From positions 8,217 through 23,687 of the forward strand of contig DDPL01000030.1 in NCBI GenBank assembly GCA_002342175.1: a stretch of 15,471 bases of DNA, read 5' to 3'. Origin of the DNA: Legionellales bacterium UBA2469 (GTDB lineage: Bacteria > Pseudomonadota > Gammaproteobacteria > Legionellales > Legionellaceae). The notes beneath the pieces were generated by a model. The model searched no databases, was not told where the DNA came from, and was given only the letters and a program-made list of their open reading frames with translations. This document shows, in pieces, positions 1 through 7,520 of the stretch. The first letter of the stretch is position 1, and every line of letters begins with the position of its first letter. The translations under genes and the position numbers were made by a program.

Positions 1-189
1 GCTTTGTTTGTTATTCAAGTAAATGGGAAGAAACGTGGTGAATTGACAGCATCATTAAGTTTATCTGAAGCAGAATTGTTAGAGATTGCAAAACAAGAGA
101 TACATTCGTTTTTAAACCTTAAAACGATTGTGAAGTCTATTGTTGTAGGACATCGCCATCTCATCAATTTTGTTATCAAAGAAGGATAA
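1..189 (+). CDS. leuS: Leucyl-tRNA synthetase, C-terminal fragment
   Basis: This is the last 62 codons of a gene that enters from the left edge; the reading frame is open from base 1. The protein charges tRNA-Leu with leucine in the cytoplasm. The fragment matches the end of bacterial LeuRS, the small C-terminal domain that contacts the tRNA elbow: a VIQVNGKKRG segment at the start (E. coli has VQVNGKVR), a helix rich in Glu and Leu, and a final beta strand ending HLINFVIKEG. The catalytic HIGH and KMSKS motifs lie outside the window. The TTG at base 4 is an internal Leu codon, not a start. lptE begins two bases after the stop, and leuS-lptE-holA-nadD is a conserved gammaproteobacterial order, which supports the call. 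Confidence 0.93.
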   Translation, partial: ALFVIQVNGKKRGELTASLSLSEAELLEIAKQEIHSFLNLKTIVKSIVVGHRHLINFVIKEG

Positions 190-191
190 TC

Positions 192-695
192 ATGCGATTT
201 ATCGTGTTGATGTTATGTGTGATGAGTTTATGTCACTGTGGGTTCCACTTGCGTGGGCTCACAACATTGCCCCCTTCATTCCAGCAGGTATATGTTGTAG
301 CTCCTGCGGATGCTCGACAATTACAAGCAGAAATCGATAATCAATTACAAGCTTATAATGTATCTAAAGCAAAAAATATGTCTAATGCACATTATCAAAT
401 TGTCATGGATAACATATTCTTACAGCGACAAATCAGCAACATCAGTTCAAGTACAACCCCTCGACAATACCAATTGCTCTATAACATCAAATACCATGTC
501 ATCAACTCTAACGGCGAAAACATTATCCCCAATGGTGTAATTAATACCAACCGTTTGGTTTCTATGAATAATGAACGTTTGTTGGGTTCAAATTATGAAC
601 AAGATTTTTTCTTACATGAAATGCAGCAAGAGGCGGCTATTCAGCTGGTTTCGACAATCGGCCATTATTTTCAAAAACATGAAGAAAAATCATGA
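192..695 (+). CDS. lptE: LPS-assembly lipoprotein LptE
   Basis: A 167-residue outer-membrane lipoprotein that plugs the LptD barrel and helps insert lipopolysaccharide into the outer leaflet. The N-terminus is a short hydrophobic signal followed by Cys16 and the family hallmark CGFHLRG (E. coli CGWHLR), so Cys16 is the likely lipidated residue. The residue before it is His15, unlike the usual Gly or Ala of a lipobox. The +2 residue is Gly, which is compatible with sorting to the outer membrane. The rest is polar and fits the alpha/beta LptE fold, at a length close to the family norm. The ATG follows the leuS stop by two bases, with a GAAGGA ribosome site at 181-186 inside leuS. Its stop overlaps the holA start (ATGA), implying coupled translation. 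Confidence 0.93.
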   Translation: MRFIVLMLCVMSLCHCGFHLRGLTTLPPSFQQVYVVAPADARQLQAEIDNQLQAYNVSKAKNMSNAHYQIVMDNIFLQRQISNISSSTTPRQYQLLYNIKYHVINSNGENIIPNGVINTNRLVSMNNERLLGSNYEQDFFLHEMQQEAAIQLVSTIGHYFQKHEEKS

Positions 696-1654
696 TCATT
701 CGCTATCAACTATCACAACCATTCAAACCTAATCTTCAACATCAAATATTCATTATCAGTTATCAAGATTTAGCGGTATACCAAAACTTAGTTCAAAATA
801 TATGCCATTTATTTAACATTCAGGATCATCAATATTTAGATATACTCAAAACTGACGATTGGGTTGGGATACACAATATCACTCAAAACTATAACATATT
901 CCAAGTACCTACTTGTTATGAGCTGACTTTAGAAAAACAAGGTCTTCCCAATAAGTCAACATCGCTTATTCACCCCATGACAGGCGATATATTTGTATTA
1001 AAGACACAACAATTTAAAAGTACAACACTGCAAGAGTGGTCAAATCTTCCACAGGTTTCATGGATTCAGGCTTATCAGCCAAGCTTAAAAGATTTATGGA
1101 GGTGGTTTTATCAACAGCTCATGACGCAACAGTATCGTGTCGAGTTGAACGTTCAGGAATGGTTTTTACAACAGCAAGGGTTCGATCTCATACGCTGCCA
1201 ACAAGCATTAGAAAAATGGAAACTGAGCTATCCGACACCTTCTAAAATTCTTTCTATCTCTGATTTACAGGATTTATTTGGTATTCCTCAACAAGATAAC
1301 TGGCAACCTTTAATCGATGCTTGGTTATCTCATCATACATCATTGATGCATAAGCTATTTGTACAAGCGAAAACAGAACAACTTGATTTAACCTTACTCG
1401 CCTGGATAATCGGACGAAATCTTCAAGTTGCCTATGCATTACATGCTGGACATGAAAGTCCATCAACAATCTACCAACAGTACAAAGTATGGCCCAAACT
1501 CATTCCCTCTATAGAAAACTGGGCAAAAAAAATATCCCCAGAAACATTGGTTGAGGCTATAAAAAATATTCAACAAGCCGATATTTTTATAAAGACCGGA
1601 CAGACCTATAAAGCTTGGCACTTCATAGAGAAAATACTGCTATGCACAATATAA
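692..1654 (+). CDS. holA: DNA polymerase III, delta subunit
   Basis: A 320-residue clamp-loader subunit that opens the beta sliding clamp during replication. The C-terminal half is recognisable: a helix LTLLAWIIGRNLQVAYAL (about residues 230-247) and a collar-like end carrying VWPKLIPSIENWAKK and a final helical stretch match the delta-subunit pattern. The N-terminal 130 residues are poorly conserved. No Walker A motif is seen, as expected because delta does not bind ATP. It is slightly shorter than the E. coli protein (343). It starts at the ATGA overlap with lptE, and its last 13 bases overlap the start of nadD. The operon position between lptE and nadD is the strongest support. Confidence 0.88.
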   Translation: MIIRYQLSQPFKPNLQHQIFIISYQDLAVYQNLVQNICHLFNIQDHQYLDILKTDDWVGIHNITQNYNIFQVPTCYELTLEKQGLPNKSTSLIHPMTGDIFVLKTQQFKSTTLQEWSNLPQVSWIQAYQPSLKDLWRWFYQQLMTQQYRVELNVQEWFLQQQGFDLIRCQQALEKWKLSYPTPSKILSISDLQDLFGIPQQDNWQPLIDAWLSHHTSLMHKLFVQAKTEQLDLTLLAWIIGRNLQVAYALHAGHESPSTIYQQYKVWPKLIPSIENWAKKISPETLVEAIKNIQQADIFIKTGQTYKAWHFIEKILLCTI

Positions 1655-2286
1655 AAGCTATTTATGGTGGGGCCTTCGATCCCATTCATAAAGGACATAT
1701 TCAAACGGCATTAAACATTTGCAAACACTTAAAACTCGAACAGCTCTACTTATTGCCCTGTGGTCAACCCGTTTTTAAAAAAGGGTGTCAGGCATCACCT
1801 CAACAACGCTTGGACATGTTACATTTAGCAATAAAAGATTATCCAAACCTCATGATTGATACACGAGAACTTACTAAATTAACCCCCAGTTATACCATTG
1901 ATACGGTTAAGCAATTACGAAGTGAATCTTCCACCACACAATCCATCCTATTTATTTTGGGACAAGATGCCTTTCAAAATTTCCTTAAATGGCACGATTG
2001 GGAAAATATATTAAAGTATTGCCATTTAATGATTCTTCAACGACCTGCAATGAAGATGCCATATGATGCTGATTTAAAAAAATTCATATTAAAACATCTA
2101 GCAAAAAATTATTTGAACATACTTAATCAACCCTGCGGGGCCATATATGAGTGGAGTGCTGGGGATTACCCATATTCTTCAACAAATATAAAGGCAGCTC
2201 TTCGACAGAAGGAACCGCCTTTTGGAGTGGATGAAATGGTTTTAGAATATATTCTAAAAAATCATCTCTATTCAAATGATTCTTGA
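1642..2286 (+). CDS. nadD: Nicotinate-nucleotide adenylyltransferase
   Basis: A 214-residue cytoplasmic enzyme that joins nicotinate mononucleotide to AMP (from ATP), giving deamido-NAD in NAD biosynthesis. Motifs seen: the nucleotidyltransferase signature GGAFDPIHKGH at residues 9-19, FILGQDAF with KWHDW in the middle, and SSTNI at about 179-183 for the C-terminal ISSTxIR motif, with Tyr in place of the first Ile. A TTG in frame at 1615 would add nine residues, but the ATG at 1642 places the GGxFDP motif at the usual distance from the start and has AGAG at 1627-1630 upstream, so I chose it. It overlaps holA by 13 bases, and its 3' end overlaps cvpA on the other strand by 19 bases. Confidence 0.95.
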   Translation: MHNIKAIYGGAFDPIHKGHIQTALNICKHLKLEQLYLLPCGQPVFKKGCQASPQQRLDMLHLAIKDYPNLMIDTRELTKLTPSYTIDTVKQLRSESSTTQSILFILGQDAFQNFLKWHDWENILKYCHLMILQRPAMKMPYDADLKKFILKHLAKNYLNILNQPCGAIYEWSAGDYPYSSTNIKAALRQKEPPFGVDEMVLEYILKNHLYSNDS

Positions 2287-3002
2287 ATATGAACACCATC
2301 TGCTGGTTTTTGTAGGCTCTCAATGCCTTGAACTTCAAATTTCTTTGTTTGCTCAGAGGCAATATTCGAAGATAGATCAGATTTTGGTAGCGCGGCATTC
2401 ACATCCGTTTTTGGAAGCTCCACTTTCACTGCAGAAGGTCCCTGTTGAATAATATCTTCTGTGTTAATTTCTGGAATCATGGCGACAGCTGCATTTTCAG
2501 ATGATATGCTCTGCAATTGAGCCAATATTTTTGGAACATATCCACTCATCCATTGAACCGCAGGATTAAAAGCATGGTAGAATTTTGAAGAATTTGCATA
2601 TTCTTTTTCTGGAAACCCAGAAATTTTTGCGACAACAATAATTAATGTGATGATAAATGCACCACGAACCCAGCCAAATACCATGCCTAGAAGTCTATCG
2701 GTTCCACTTAAACCGGAACGTTTCAACAATAAACCAAATAACGCTGTGATTAAGCTTCCTAATATCAAAATAGCAAACATAACGCCGACAAAAGCCAATA
2801 CCATACGCAATGTATCTTGGGTGACATAGGGTTTTAAAAAGGTTGCCGCTTGTTTTGAATAATGTGCAGCTCCCCAAAATGAAAATATCCAAATACCTAA
2901 TGCTAAAAGCTCTCGGACAAAACCTCGATATAAACCTGTGATGACTGAAACACCTATGATTGATAAAATGGCAATATCAACCCCGGCTAGATTAAGAACC
3001 AT
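2268..3002 (-). CDS. cvpA: CvpA family inner-membrane protein, with C-terminal extension
   Basis: A 244-residue membrane protein. Hydrophobic segments lie at about residues 6-24, 33-48, 66-92 and 110-128. The family features GLYRGFVREL after the first segment and DRLLGMVFGWVRG before the last are present. CvpA was named for colicin V production in E. coli; its biochemical role is unsettled, with links to envelope stress resistance. The usual protein is about 160 residues. Here roughly 80 polar residues follow the membrane part and look disordered, with a predominance of Ser, Glu, Lys and Gln. It is the last gene of an accD-folC-dedD-cvpA run, three bases after the SPOR gene. purF, the usual next gene in E. 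coli, is missing; nadD converges instead and overlaps the 3' end. Confidence 0.9.
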   Translation of the reverse strand: MVLNLAGVDIAILSIIGVSVITGLYRGFVRELLALGIWIFSFWGAAHYSKQAATFLKPYVTQDTLRMVLAFVGVMFAILILGSLITALFGLLLKRSGLSGTDRLLGMVFGWVRGAFIITLIIVVAKISGFPEKEYANSSKFYHAFNPAVQWMSGYVPKILAQLQSISSENAAVAMIPEINTEDIIQQGPSAVKVELPKTDVNAALPKSDLSSNIASEQTKKFEVQGIESLQKPADGVHIQESFE

Positions 3003-3005
3003 AAA

Positions 3006-3692
3006 TTATCCCTTTGTGACAATAATTCCTTGTATTTGTAAATTCTGCGCTAATTGTTTTCTTAATGCAATAGCTTTTAATTTATTCGGTTCATTTCCAA
3101 CCAAGACCTGATAAAATTTTTTATGGTTCACATAATAATCTCTAAAATGGGCTGAATAGCCTGCTCGATTTAATCTTGAAACTAAAAATTCAGCGTTTTT
3201 TCGATGTGAAAATGCGCCTAATTGTATTTCATAGTGCAGGCTGCCATTTCGCTCCTTCGTCATAACTGGCTTTTCTTTTTTAACCATAATAGGTTTCGGT
3301 GCAGGAATAGATGGTTTTACACGAGGCTTTAATATCTCTGCTTTTACTGTTACGGTTGGAATATCAATGGCCTTATCCATGGATAATGATGGAACATAAC
3401 TTGCTTTTTCAAGAGGCATGGCCTGACTTAAATTCACATTAACTTCACGTTCTGCAACTTTAGGTTCTACAATTTTTCCAGGCTTTACTTGATCAAAAAC
3501 TTGTTGCGCGGTTGGAATATGCATCACAGGCGCCTTGGGTTTAGGAGGCACCTTAAGGTGTAAGGAAAGATTCTCTTCAAAACGTTGATTAGATTTTGCC
3601 ATTAAACTGGGTAACACAAATGCCAACATCGTCAAAACAACGACACCACCTGTTATTCGATATTTCGCTTGTTCTGGAATTTCAAATGACAT
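3006..3692 (-). CDS. dedD: DedD-like SPOR-domain protein
   Basis: A 228-residue bitopic inner-membrane protein. A short cytoplasmic tail is followed by one membrane segment at about residues 13-32, a Pro/Lys/Val-rich periplasmic linker (about 40-150), and a C-terminal SPOR domain (about 150-228) opening with YEIQLGAFSHRKNAE. SPOR domains bind glycan strands lacking stem peptides and carry proteins to the division septum; DedD promotes septal peptidoglycan synthesis in E. coli. The frame is open further upstream, but the ATG at 3692 has a strong AGGGAGA ribosome site and puts the membrane segment in the right place; a longer start would add 45 odd residues inside folC. The gene overlaps the folC stop by 11 bases. 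The symbol rests on position after folC as well as domain layout. Confidence 0.85.
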   Translation of the reverse strand: MSFEIPEQAKYRITGGVVVLTMLAFVLPSLMAKSNQRFEENLSLHLKVPPKPKAPVMHIPTAQQVFDQVKPGKIVEPKVAEREVNVNLSQAMPLEKASYVPSLSMDKAIDIPTVTVKAEILKPRVKPSIPAPKPIMVKKEKPVMTKERNGSLHYEIQLGAFSHRKNAEFLVSRLNRAGYSAHFRDYYVNHKKFYQVLVGNEPNKLKAIALRKQLAQNLQIQGIIVTKG

Positions 3693-4902
3693 TCGTATTC
3701 TCCCTTTGTAATAATCGCATAATCTGTTCGACCAGATAAAATGATCCAAACACGACAATTGTATCCTGTGGCTGAGCTGCATCCCTTGCAGCCTTAAAAG
3801 CATCAGTTGGCGCATGATACAAGCCAACGGGATGAACTTGGTGCCTCATGATATGTTGCATACCCTCTATGGTCTGACTTCTATCAATGTTAAGTGTACA
3901 ATTGTACCACAAAGGATTCAGATTGTTAACTATTTTTGCAATTGATTGTGCGTCCTTGTCTTTTAAAATTGAAAAGACTATATGTATTCTACCCCGTTTT
4001 GCATAGGGGGCTAGAGTTTTTACTAAATATTTTGCACCGTGAGGATTATGAGAAACGTCAAGTAATAATCGAGGCTCATCAGAAATCCATTGTTGTCGAC
4101 CTGAAACAATACAATTTTCGACTGCCCACGCGAAATGTGATTCATGAACAGGTAAACGTGAAGATAATATTTTAGCTGCTTGTATGGCTGCGGAAATTGC
4201 ATGAGGGTGAACATGAGATTCACCATAATCTTGTAATCCATATTCCCAATTGAGGCGATAAAAGTCGATTTTGAATTGTTGTGCTATCGACATCATACTT
4301 TGTGGACATGTTGCTTCATCAGCATAAACGACATGTTGATGCGCACGAAATAAGCCTGCCTTTTCATAAGCAATTTCTTCACGTGTTTCACCTAAATAAG
4401 CTTGATGATCTAAATCAACATTCGTCACGATAACCAAATCAGCATCAATTATATTGACTGCATCCAAACGTCCCCCCATCCCCACTTCAAGGACTAAAAC
4501 GTCGACCTTTTGAGTTTTAAAATACATTAATGAGACAAATGTTAAAACCTCAAAATAGGACAATTGCGCACATTCTGGAATGGTATAAAGGTCTTGAAGA
4601 TATTCCAGAAAACTCACTTCATCAATCATTATCTCATTGATTGCAATCCGTTCTCGTATATCCAGTAAATGAGGGGAGGTAAAAACACCTACTTTAAAAC
4701 CAGCAGCCTGATAAATATGTCGCAGCGATGCGACAGTGGAGCCTTTTCCATTCGTTCCTGTGATAATTATTACTGGAACTGACCACTCCTGAATACCCAG
4801 TTGATGAGCCAAGGCTTTTAACATGCCCATACGTTGTTCATGATATTCAATGTGGCTGACCTGGCCCCAAAAAGATAACTTTTTCTCAATGATATTCGAC
4901 AT
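3682..4902 (-). CDS. folC: Folylpolyglutamate synthase / dihydrofolate synthase
   Basis: A 406-residue cytoplasmic Mur-ligase-family enzyme. In gammaproteobacteria it is usually bifunctional: it adds glutamate to dihydropteroate to make dihydrofolate and then lengthens the glutamate tail of folates. Seen: the ATP-binding loop GTNGKGS at residues 49-55, SPHLLDIRERI at 76-86, GMGGRLDAVN at 141-150, TNVDLDHQAYLG at 160-171, DVSHNPHGA at 282-290, and VFGSFYLV near the end. Length is close to E. coli FolC (422). Five bases separate it from the accD stop and it overlaps the next gene by 11 bases, so the run is probably one transcript. The ribosome site is weak, suggesting translation coupled to accD. 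Confidence 0.96.
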   Translation of the reverse strand: MSNIIEKKLSFWGQVSHIEYHEQRMGMLKALAHQLGIQEWSVPVIIITGTNGKGSTVASLRHIYQAAGFKVGVFTSPHLLDIRERIAINEIMIDEVSFLEYLQDLYTIPECAQLSYFEVLTFVSLMYFKTQKVDVLVLEVGMGGRLDAVNIIDADLVIVTNVDLDHQAYLGETREEIAYEKAGLFRAHQHVVYADEATCPQSMMSIAQQFKIDFYRLNWEYGLQDYGESHVHPHAISAAIQAAKILSSRLPVHESHFAWAVENCIVSGRQQWISDEPRLLLDVSHNPHGAKYLVKTLAPYAKRGRIHIVFSILKDKDAQSIAKIVNNLNPLWYNCTLNIDRSQTIEGMQHIMRHQVHPVGLYHAPTDAFKAARDAAQPQDTIVVFGSFYLVEQIMRLLQRENTNVI

Positions 4903-4907
4903 TTATT

Positions 4908-5768
4908 TCAATGTAGTTTCTGTTTTGTTAACTTTGCAATCAGACCCGCTAAAACCTCTCGAAGTTCTCGGCGCTTCACGATGGCATCAATATGTCCATG
5001 TTCTAATAAAAACTCACTTCGCTGGAAGCCCTCAGGTAAAATTTGTCGTACCGTTTGTTCAATAACACGAGGGCCAGCAAATCCAATTAATGCATTAGGT
5101 TCAGCGATGATGATATCACCAAGCATCGCAAAACTAGCAGAAACACCACCCATGGTCGGATCGGTTAAAACCACAATAAATGGCAGTCCTGTTTCAGAAA
5201 ATTTCGCAAGGGATGCAGAAGTTTTCGCCATTTGCATTAAAGAAAATAAGCCTTCTTGCATTCGAGCGCCACCACTTGCTGTTACACAAATCAACGCGCG
5301 TCCCTCTCGGGTTGCAGCATCAACGCCTCTGACAAACTTCTCACCAACTGTTGCGCCCATAGATCCCCCCATAAATGAGAATTCAAAGGCACTTACAACG
5401 ACAGGCAACTCATGAATTAATCCCCTCATGACAATTAACGCTTCTTTTTCATTGGTTTGCTTTTGCGCCTGTATAATTCTATCTTTATATTTTTTTGAAT
5501 CCTTAAATTTCAAACGATCAATCGGTTCTAAATCAGCTGCGATTTCCTCTTGATGATTTTCATCTAATAAAAATGCAATTCTTTGGCGGGCACTAAGGCG
5601 ATGATGATGTTCGCATTTTGGACATACATGCAGATTTTTATCGAACTCTAAATAATAAATAATCTCCTGACATCCCACACATTTAAACCAAATCCCATCC
5701 GGAACATCTTTTTTACGTGCTGTTTGTGGACGTATCTTTTCTGGAAATATTTTTTTAAACCAACTCAT
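4908..5768 (-). CDS. accD: Acetyl-CoA carboxylase, carboxyltransferase subunit beta
   Basis: A 286-residue subunit that, with AccA, moves the carboxyl group from carboxybiotin to acetyl-CoA to make malonyl-CoA, the first committed step of fatty-acid synthesis. The N-terminal zinc ribbon is intact, with Cys30, Cys33, Cys49 and Cys52. The crotonase-like core has [13 protein letters not shown] (132-144), SGGARMQEG (165-173), [12 protein letters not shown] (202-213) and [11 protein letters not shown] (229-239). Length is normal. It is the first gene of a four-gene run on this strand, with a good sigma70-type -10 box upstream at 5803-5808. The gene is complete and shows no damage. Confidence 0.97.
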   Translation of the reverse strand: MSWFKKIFPEKIRPQTARKKDVPDGIWFKCVGCQEIIYYLEFDKNLHVCPKCEHHHRLSARQRIAFLLDENHQEEIAADLEPIDRLKFKDSKKYKDRIIQAQKQTNEKEALIVMRGLIHELPVVVSAFEFSFMGGSMGATVGEKFVRGVDAATREGRALICVTASGGARMQEGLFSLMQMAKTSASLAKFSETGLPFIVVLTDPTMGGVSASFAMLGDIIIAEPNALIGFAGPRVIEQTVRQILPEGFQRSEFLLEHGHIDAIVKRRELREVLAGLIAKLTKQKLH

Positions 5769-5802
5769 AACGACCCATAATTTTTATTTAAAATTTGAAT
5801 TA

Positions 5803-5831
5803 ATTATATCTCAAACCTTTTCAACTGAACA
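5803..5831 (-). promoter_or_regulatory. Probable sigma70 promoter of accD-folC-dedD-cvpA
   Basis: On the minus strand a perfect TATAAT (+ strand 5803-5808) is preceded, 17 bases away, by a weak -35, TGTTCA (5826-5831). It sits in the 129-base divergent spacer between accD and the L,D-transpeptidase gene and would give a leader of about 30 bases. The -10 is convincing and the -35 is not. Confidence 0.45.
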
Positions 5832-5897
5832 TCCTCGTTCTTAAGTTTTACCAAAATCTGTCGATATAAAAGTTATACCCATCTAATAGGGACGTCA

Positions 5898-6608
5898 ATG
5901 AAACTCTTCTCTTCTGGAATGATTCTGTTATTCATGCCCTTTATCAGTTTTGCTCACACTTATTTTGGTGATTCCTTGTGTCAACAATCGGACTATCACT
6001 GTATTAAAATCAAATCAGGGCAGTCTTGGGAATCGTTATTTCCTAATGAACAACAACGTGATCTGGTTCAACGTGCCAATCGGATGAATATTCAAGTTCA
6101 TCCAGGAATGTCCATAGCCGTCCCGAACCATTTAGAAAACTTAAGTATTTACGACATATCACCCTTTCCTCGATTTATTCCAGCCACGAATGAAAAAAGT
6201 ATCTATGTTGATCAAAAATTACTAGCATGGGGTGCCTATAATGAAGCTGGTGAATTAGTATGGTGGGGGCCTGCATCTGGTGGTTCAGGACATTGTGCGA
6301 AAAGCCAGGGCGATTGTCTGACGCCAACCGGAACTTTTAGGGTGATTCGTAAAAGTGACGAGACATGTATCTCAACAGTCTTTCCTGTTCGACCGAATGG
6401 AGAAAAAGGTGGTGCTATCATGCCCTATTGTATGCACTTTTGGCGTGGTTATGCGCTCCATGGCAGTGAAGAGGTTCCAGGGTATCTTGCAAGTCATGGT
6501 TGTGTGCGCCTTTTTATACAAGACGCTCGATGGCTCAATGAAGAATTTATTGATTTGCCCGGCGCTGGTGGTAAAATTGGAACACGCGTTGTTATAACAG
6601 CACGCTAA
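5898..6608 (+). CDS. Exported L,D-transpeptidase (YkuD domain)
   Basis: A 236-residue secreted enzyme with a signal peptide at about residues 1-19 (cut near SFA/HT). Residues 35-78 read like a LysM-type wall-binding module: Gly41-Gln-Ser-Trp, then an Asn-Arg-Met stretch, then HPGMSIAVP. The YkuD domain follows, with HGS at 188-190 and SHGCVRL at 199-205; Cys202 is the predicted nucleophile with His188, His200 and Arg204 around it. Such enzymes make 3-3 peptidoglycan cross-links, attach lipoproteins to the wall, or trim tetrapeptides; which one cannot be told here. Six other cysteines (28, 35, 133, 140, 157, 178) suggest disulfides and a periplasmic location. AGGGA at 5888-5892 sets the start. 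No convincing -35/-10 pair is seen upstream. It ends 17 bases inside rlpA on the other strand. Confidence 0.92.
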   Translation: MKLFSSGMILLFMPFISFAHTYFGDSLCQQSDYHCIKIKSGQSWESLFPNEQQRDLVQRANRMNIQVHPGMSIAVPNHLENLSIYDISPFPRFIPATNEKSIYVDQKLLAWGAYNEAGELVWWGPASGGSGHCAKSQGDCLTPTGTFRVIRKSDETCISTVFPVRPNGEKGGAIMPYCMHFWRGYALHGSEEVPGYLASHGCVRLFIQDARWLNEEFIDLPGAGGKIGTRVVITAR

Positions 6609-7413
6609 AAGCCCCTCGAATTCCTTGTCGACTCAGGGTCTTTTTAATTTGTTCCGTTTTTTTTGAACTGTTTAAGGGCCCGACTCGGACAATAAACTGT
6701 CCCCGAATTCGGTTGACTTGTACAGATTGATGCGTTATTCGCCGCAATTTTGACTGCATTGCATTTGCTGAAGCTCTTTGCTTAAACGCCCCAGCCTGAA
6801 TGTAATAATGGCTCTTGTGAGCCTTAACACTTGTTTTTTCAGACACATTTATCGCCGTCAACTCAACATGCGCGGTACCTCTTGGGAATATTCCCAATTT
6901 CACCGCAGAACCATATGATAAATCAATAATTCGATTCCGATGAAAGGGACCTCTATCATTCACTTTCACAATAATTTGTCGACCATTATCTAGATTTTTA
7001 ACTTTGAGATAAGTTGGTAACGGGAGTGTTTTGTGTGCCGCAGTGAGCGCATACATATCATAACGTTCCCCACTCGATGTTCGGCCTTGATGAAATTTAG
7101 ATGCATACCATGAAGCAATACCCTTTTCATGATATCCCGCAGAACTCCTCATCACACGATAAGTCCTCCCTGCAACACGATAGCTACTGGGATTGCCATA
7201 TCGACTTAAAGGTTCATCTTGAGGAATAATGGCTTTAAAAAAGGTAGGGATAGGTCCTAAAGGCGCGCTATCTTTTAAATCAGTGTTTTCGACATTAGGC
7301 GCAGACGGTTCGGGGGGATAAACGGGGTATTGTTGTGGTCCTTTCACCGTTTGACAACCATTCAAAAAGCACATCAATATTGCAATTAAAACAATCCTTG
7401 AAATATATTGCAT
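6592..7413 (-). CDS. rlpA: Septal lytic transglycosylase RlpA (lipoprotein, SPOR domain)
   Basis: A 273-residue lipoprotein. The signal ends in the lipobox LNGC with Cys20; the +2 residue is Gln, compatible with the outer membrane. A double-psi beta-barrel domain spans about 97-190 (ASWYASKFHQGRTSSGERYD, then VNDRGPFHRNRIIDLS), including the Glu (116) and Asp (153) that match the catalytic pair described for Pseudomonas RlpA. A C-terminal SPOR domain (about 201-273) starts SHYYIQAGAFKQRASA. In Pseudomonas, RlpA cleaves glycan strands lacking stem peptides and helps daughter cells separate; in E. coli activity has not been shown. The frame extends to a TTG at 7425, but that TTG is part of the TTGAGA ribosome site of the ATG at 7413, so I chose the ATG. 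It is divergent from dacA, a frequent neighbour in gammaproteobacteria. Confidence 0.93.
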   Translation of the reverse strand: MQYISRIVLIAILMCFLNGCQTVKGPQQYPVYPPEPSAPNVENTDLKDSAPLGPIPTFFKAIIPQDEPLSRYGNPSSYRVAGRTYRVMRSSAGYHEKGIASWYASKFHQGRTSSGERYDMYALTAAHKTLPLPTYLKVKNLDNGRQIIVKVNDRGPFHRNRIIDLSYGSAVKLGIFPRGTAHVELTAINVSEKTSVKAHKSHYYIQAGAFKQRASANAMQSKLRRITHQSVQVNRIRGQFIVRVGPLNSSKKTEQIKKTLSRQGIRGAFSVLL

Positions 7414-7442
7414 AAAAAATCTCAAAACGAATATTGATTACT

Positions 7443-7471
7443 ATTTTACACAAACTCAAGTTGGTTGTAAG
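7443..7471 (-). promoter_or_regulatory. Probable sigma70 promoter of rlpA
   Basis: Minus strand: CTTACA (+ strand 7466-7471), 17-base spacer, TAAAAT (7443-7448). That is four of six and five of six matches to consensus with ideal spacing, about 30 bases ahead of the rlpA ATG, in the short divergent region shared with dacA. A dacA promoter facing the other way is less clear; the best I see is TTGGTT 7461-7466 with TTTATA 7485-7490 (18-base spacer). Confidence 0.45.
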
Positions 7472-7520
7472 ATCTATGTCTACATTTATAGTTATTTTTT
7501 ATCCTGGAATTAGGTGCAAA

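Noticed and set aside
310..1245. Open frames of 76 and 69 codons inside lptE and holA
   Set aside because: They are alternate-frame shadows of well-supported genes in the same operon.
1615..1641. TTG start for nadD
   Set aside because: The ATG at 1642 fits the family start better; the nine extra residues lie inside holA and precede the normal N-terminus.
3693..3827. Upstream extension of the SPOR protein
   Set aside because: It would overlap folC by more than 140 bases; the ATG at 3692 has an AGGGAGA site and a proper membrane topology.
4981..5415. 144-codon open frame antisense to accD
   Set aside because: It lies wholly inside the conserved accD gene on the other strand, has no domain resemblance or good ribosome site, and follows from accD codon structure.
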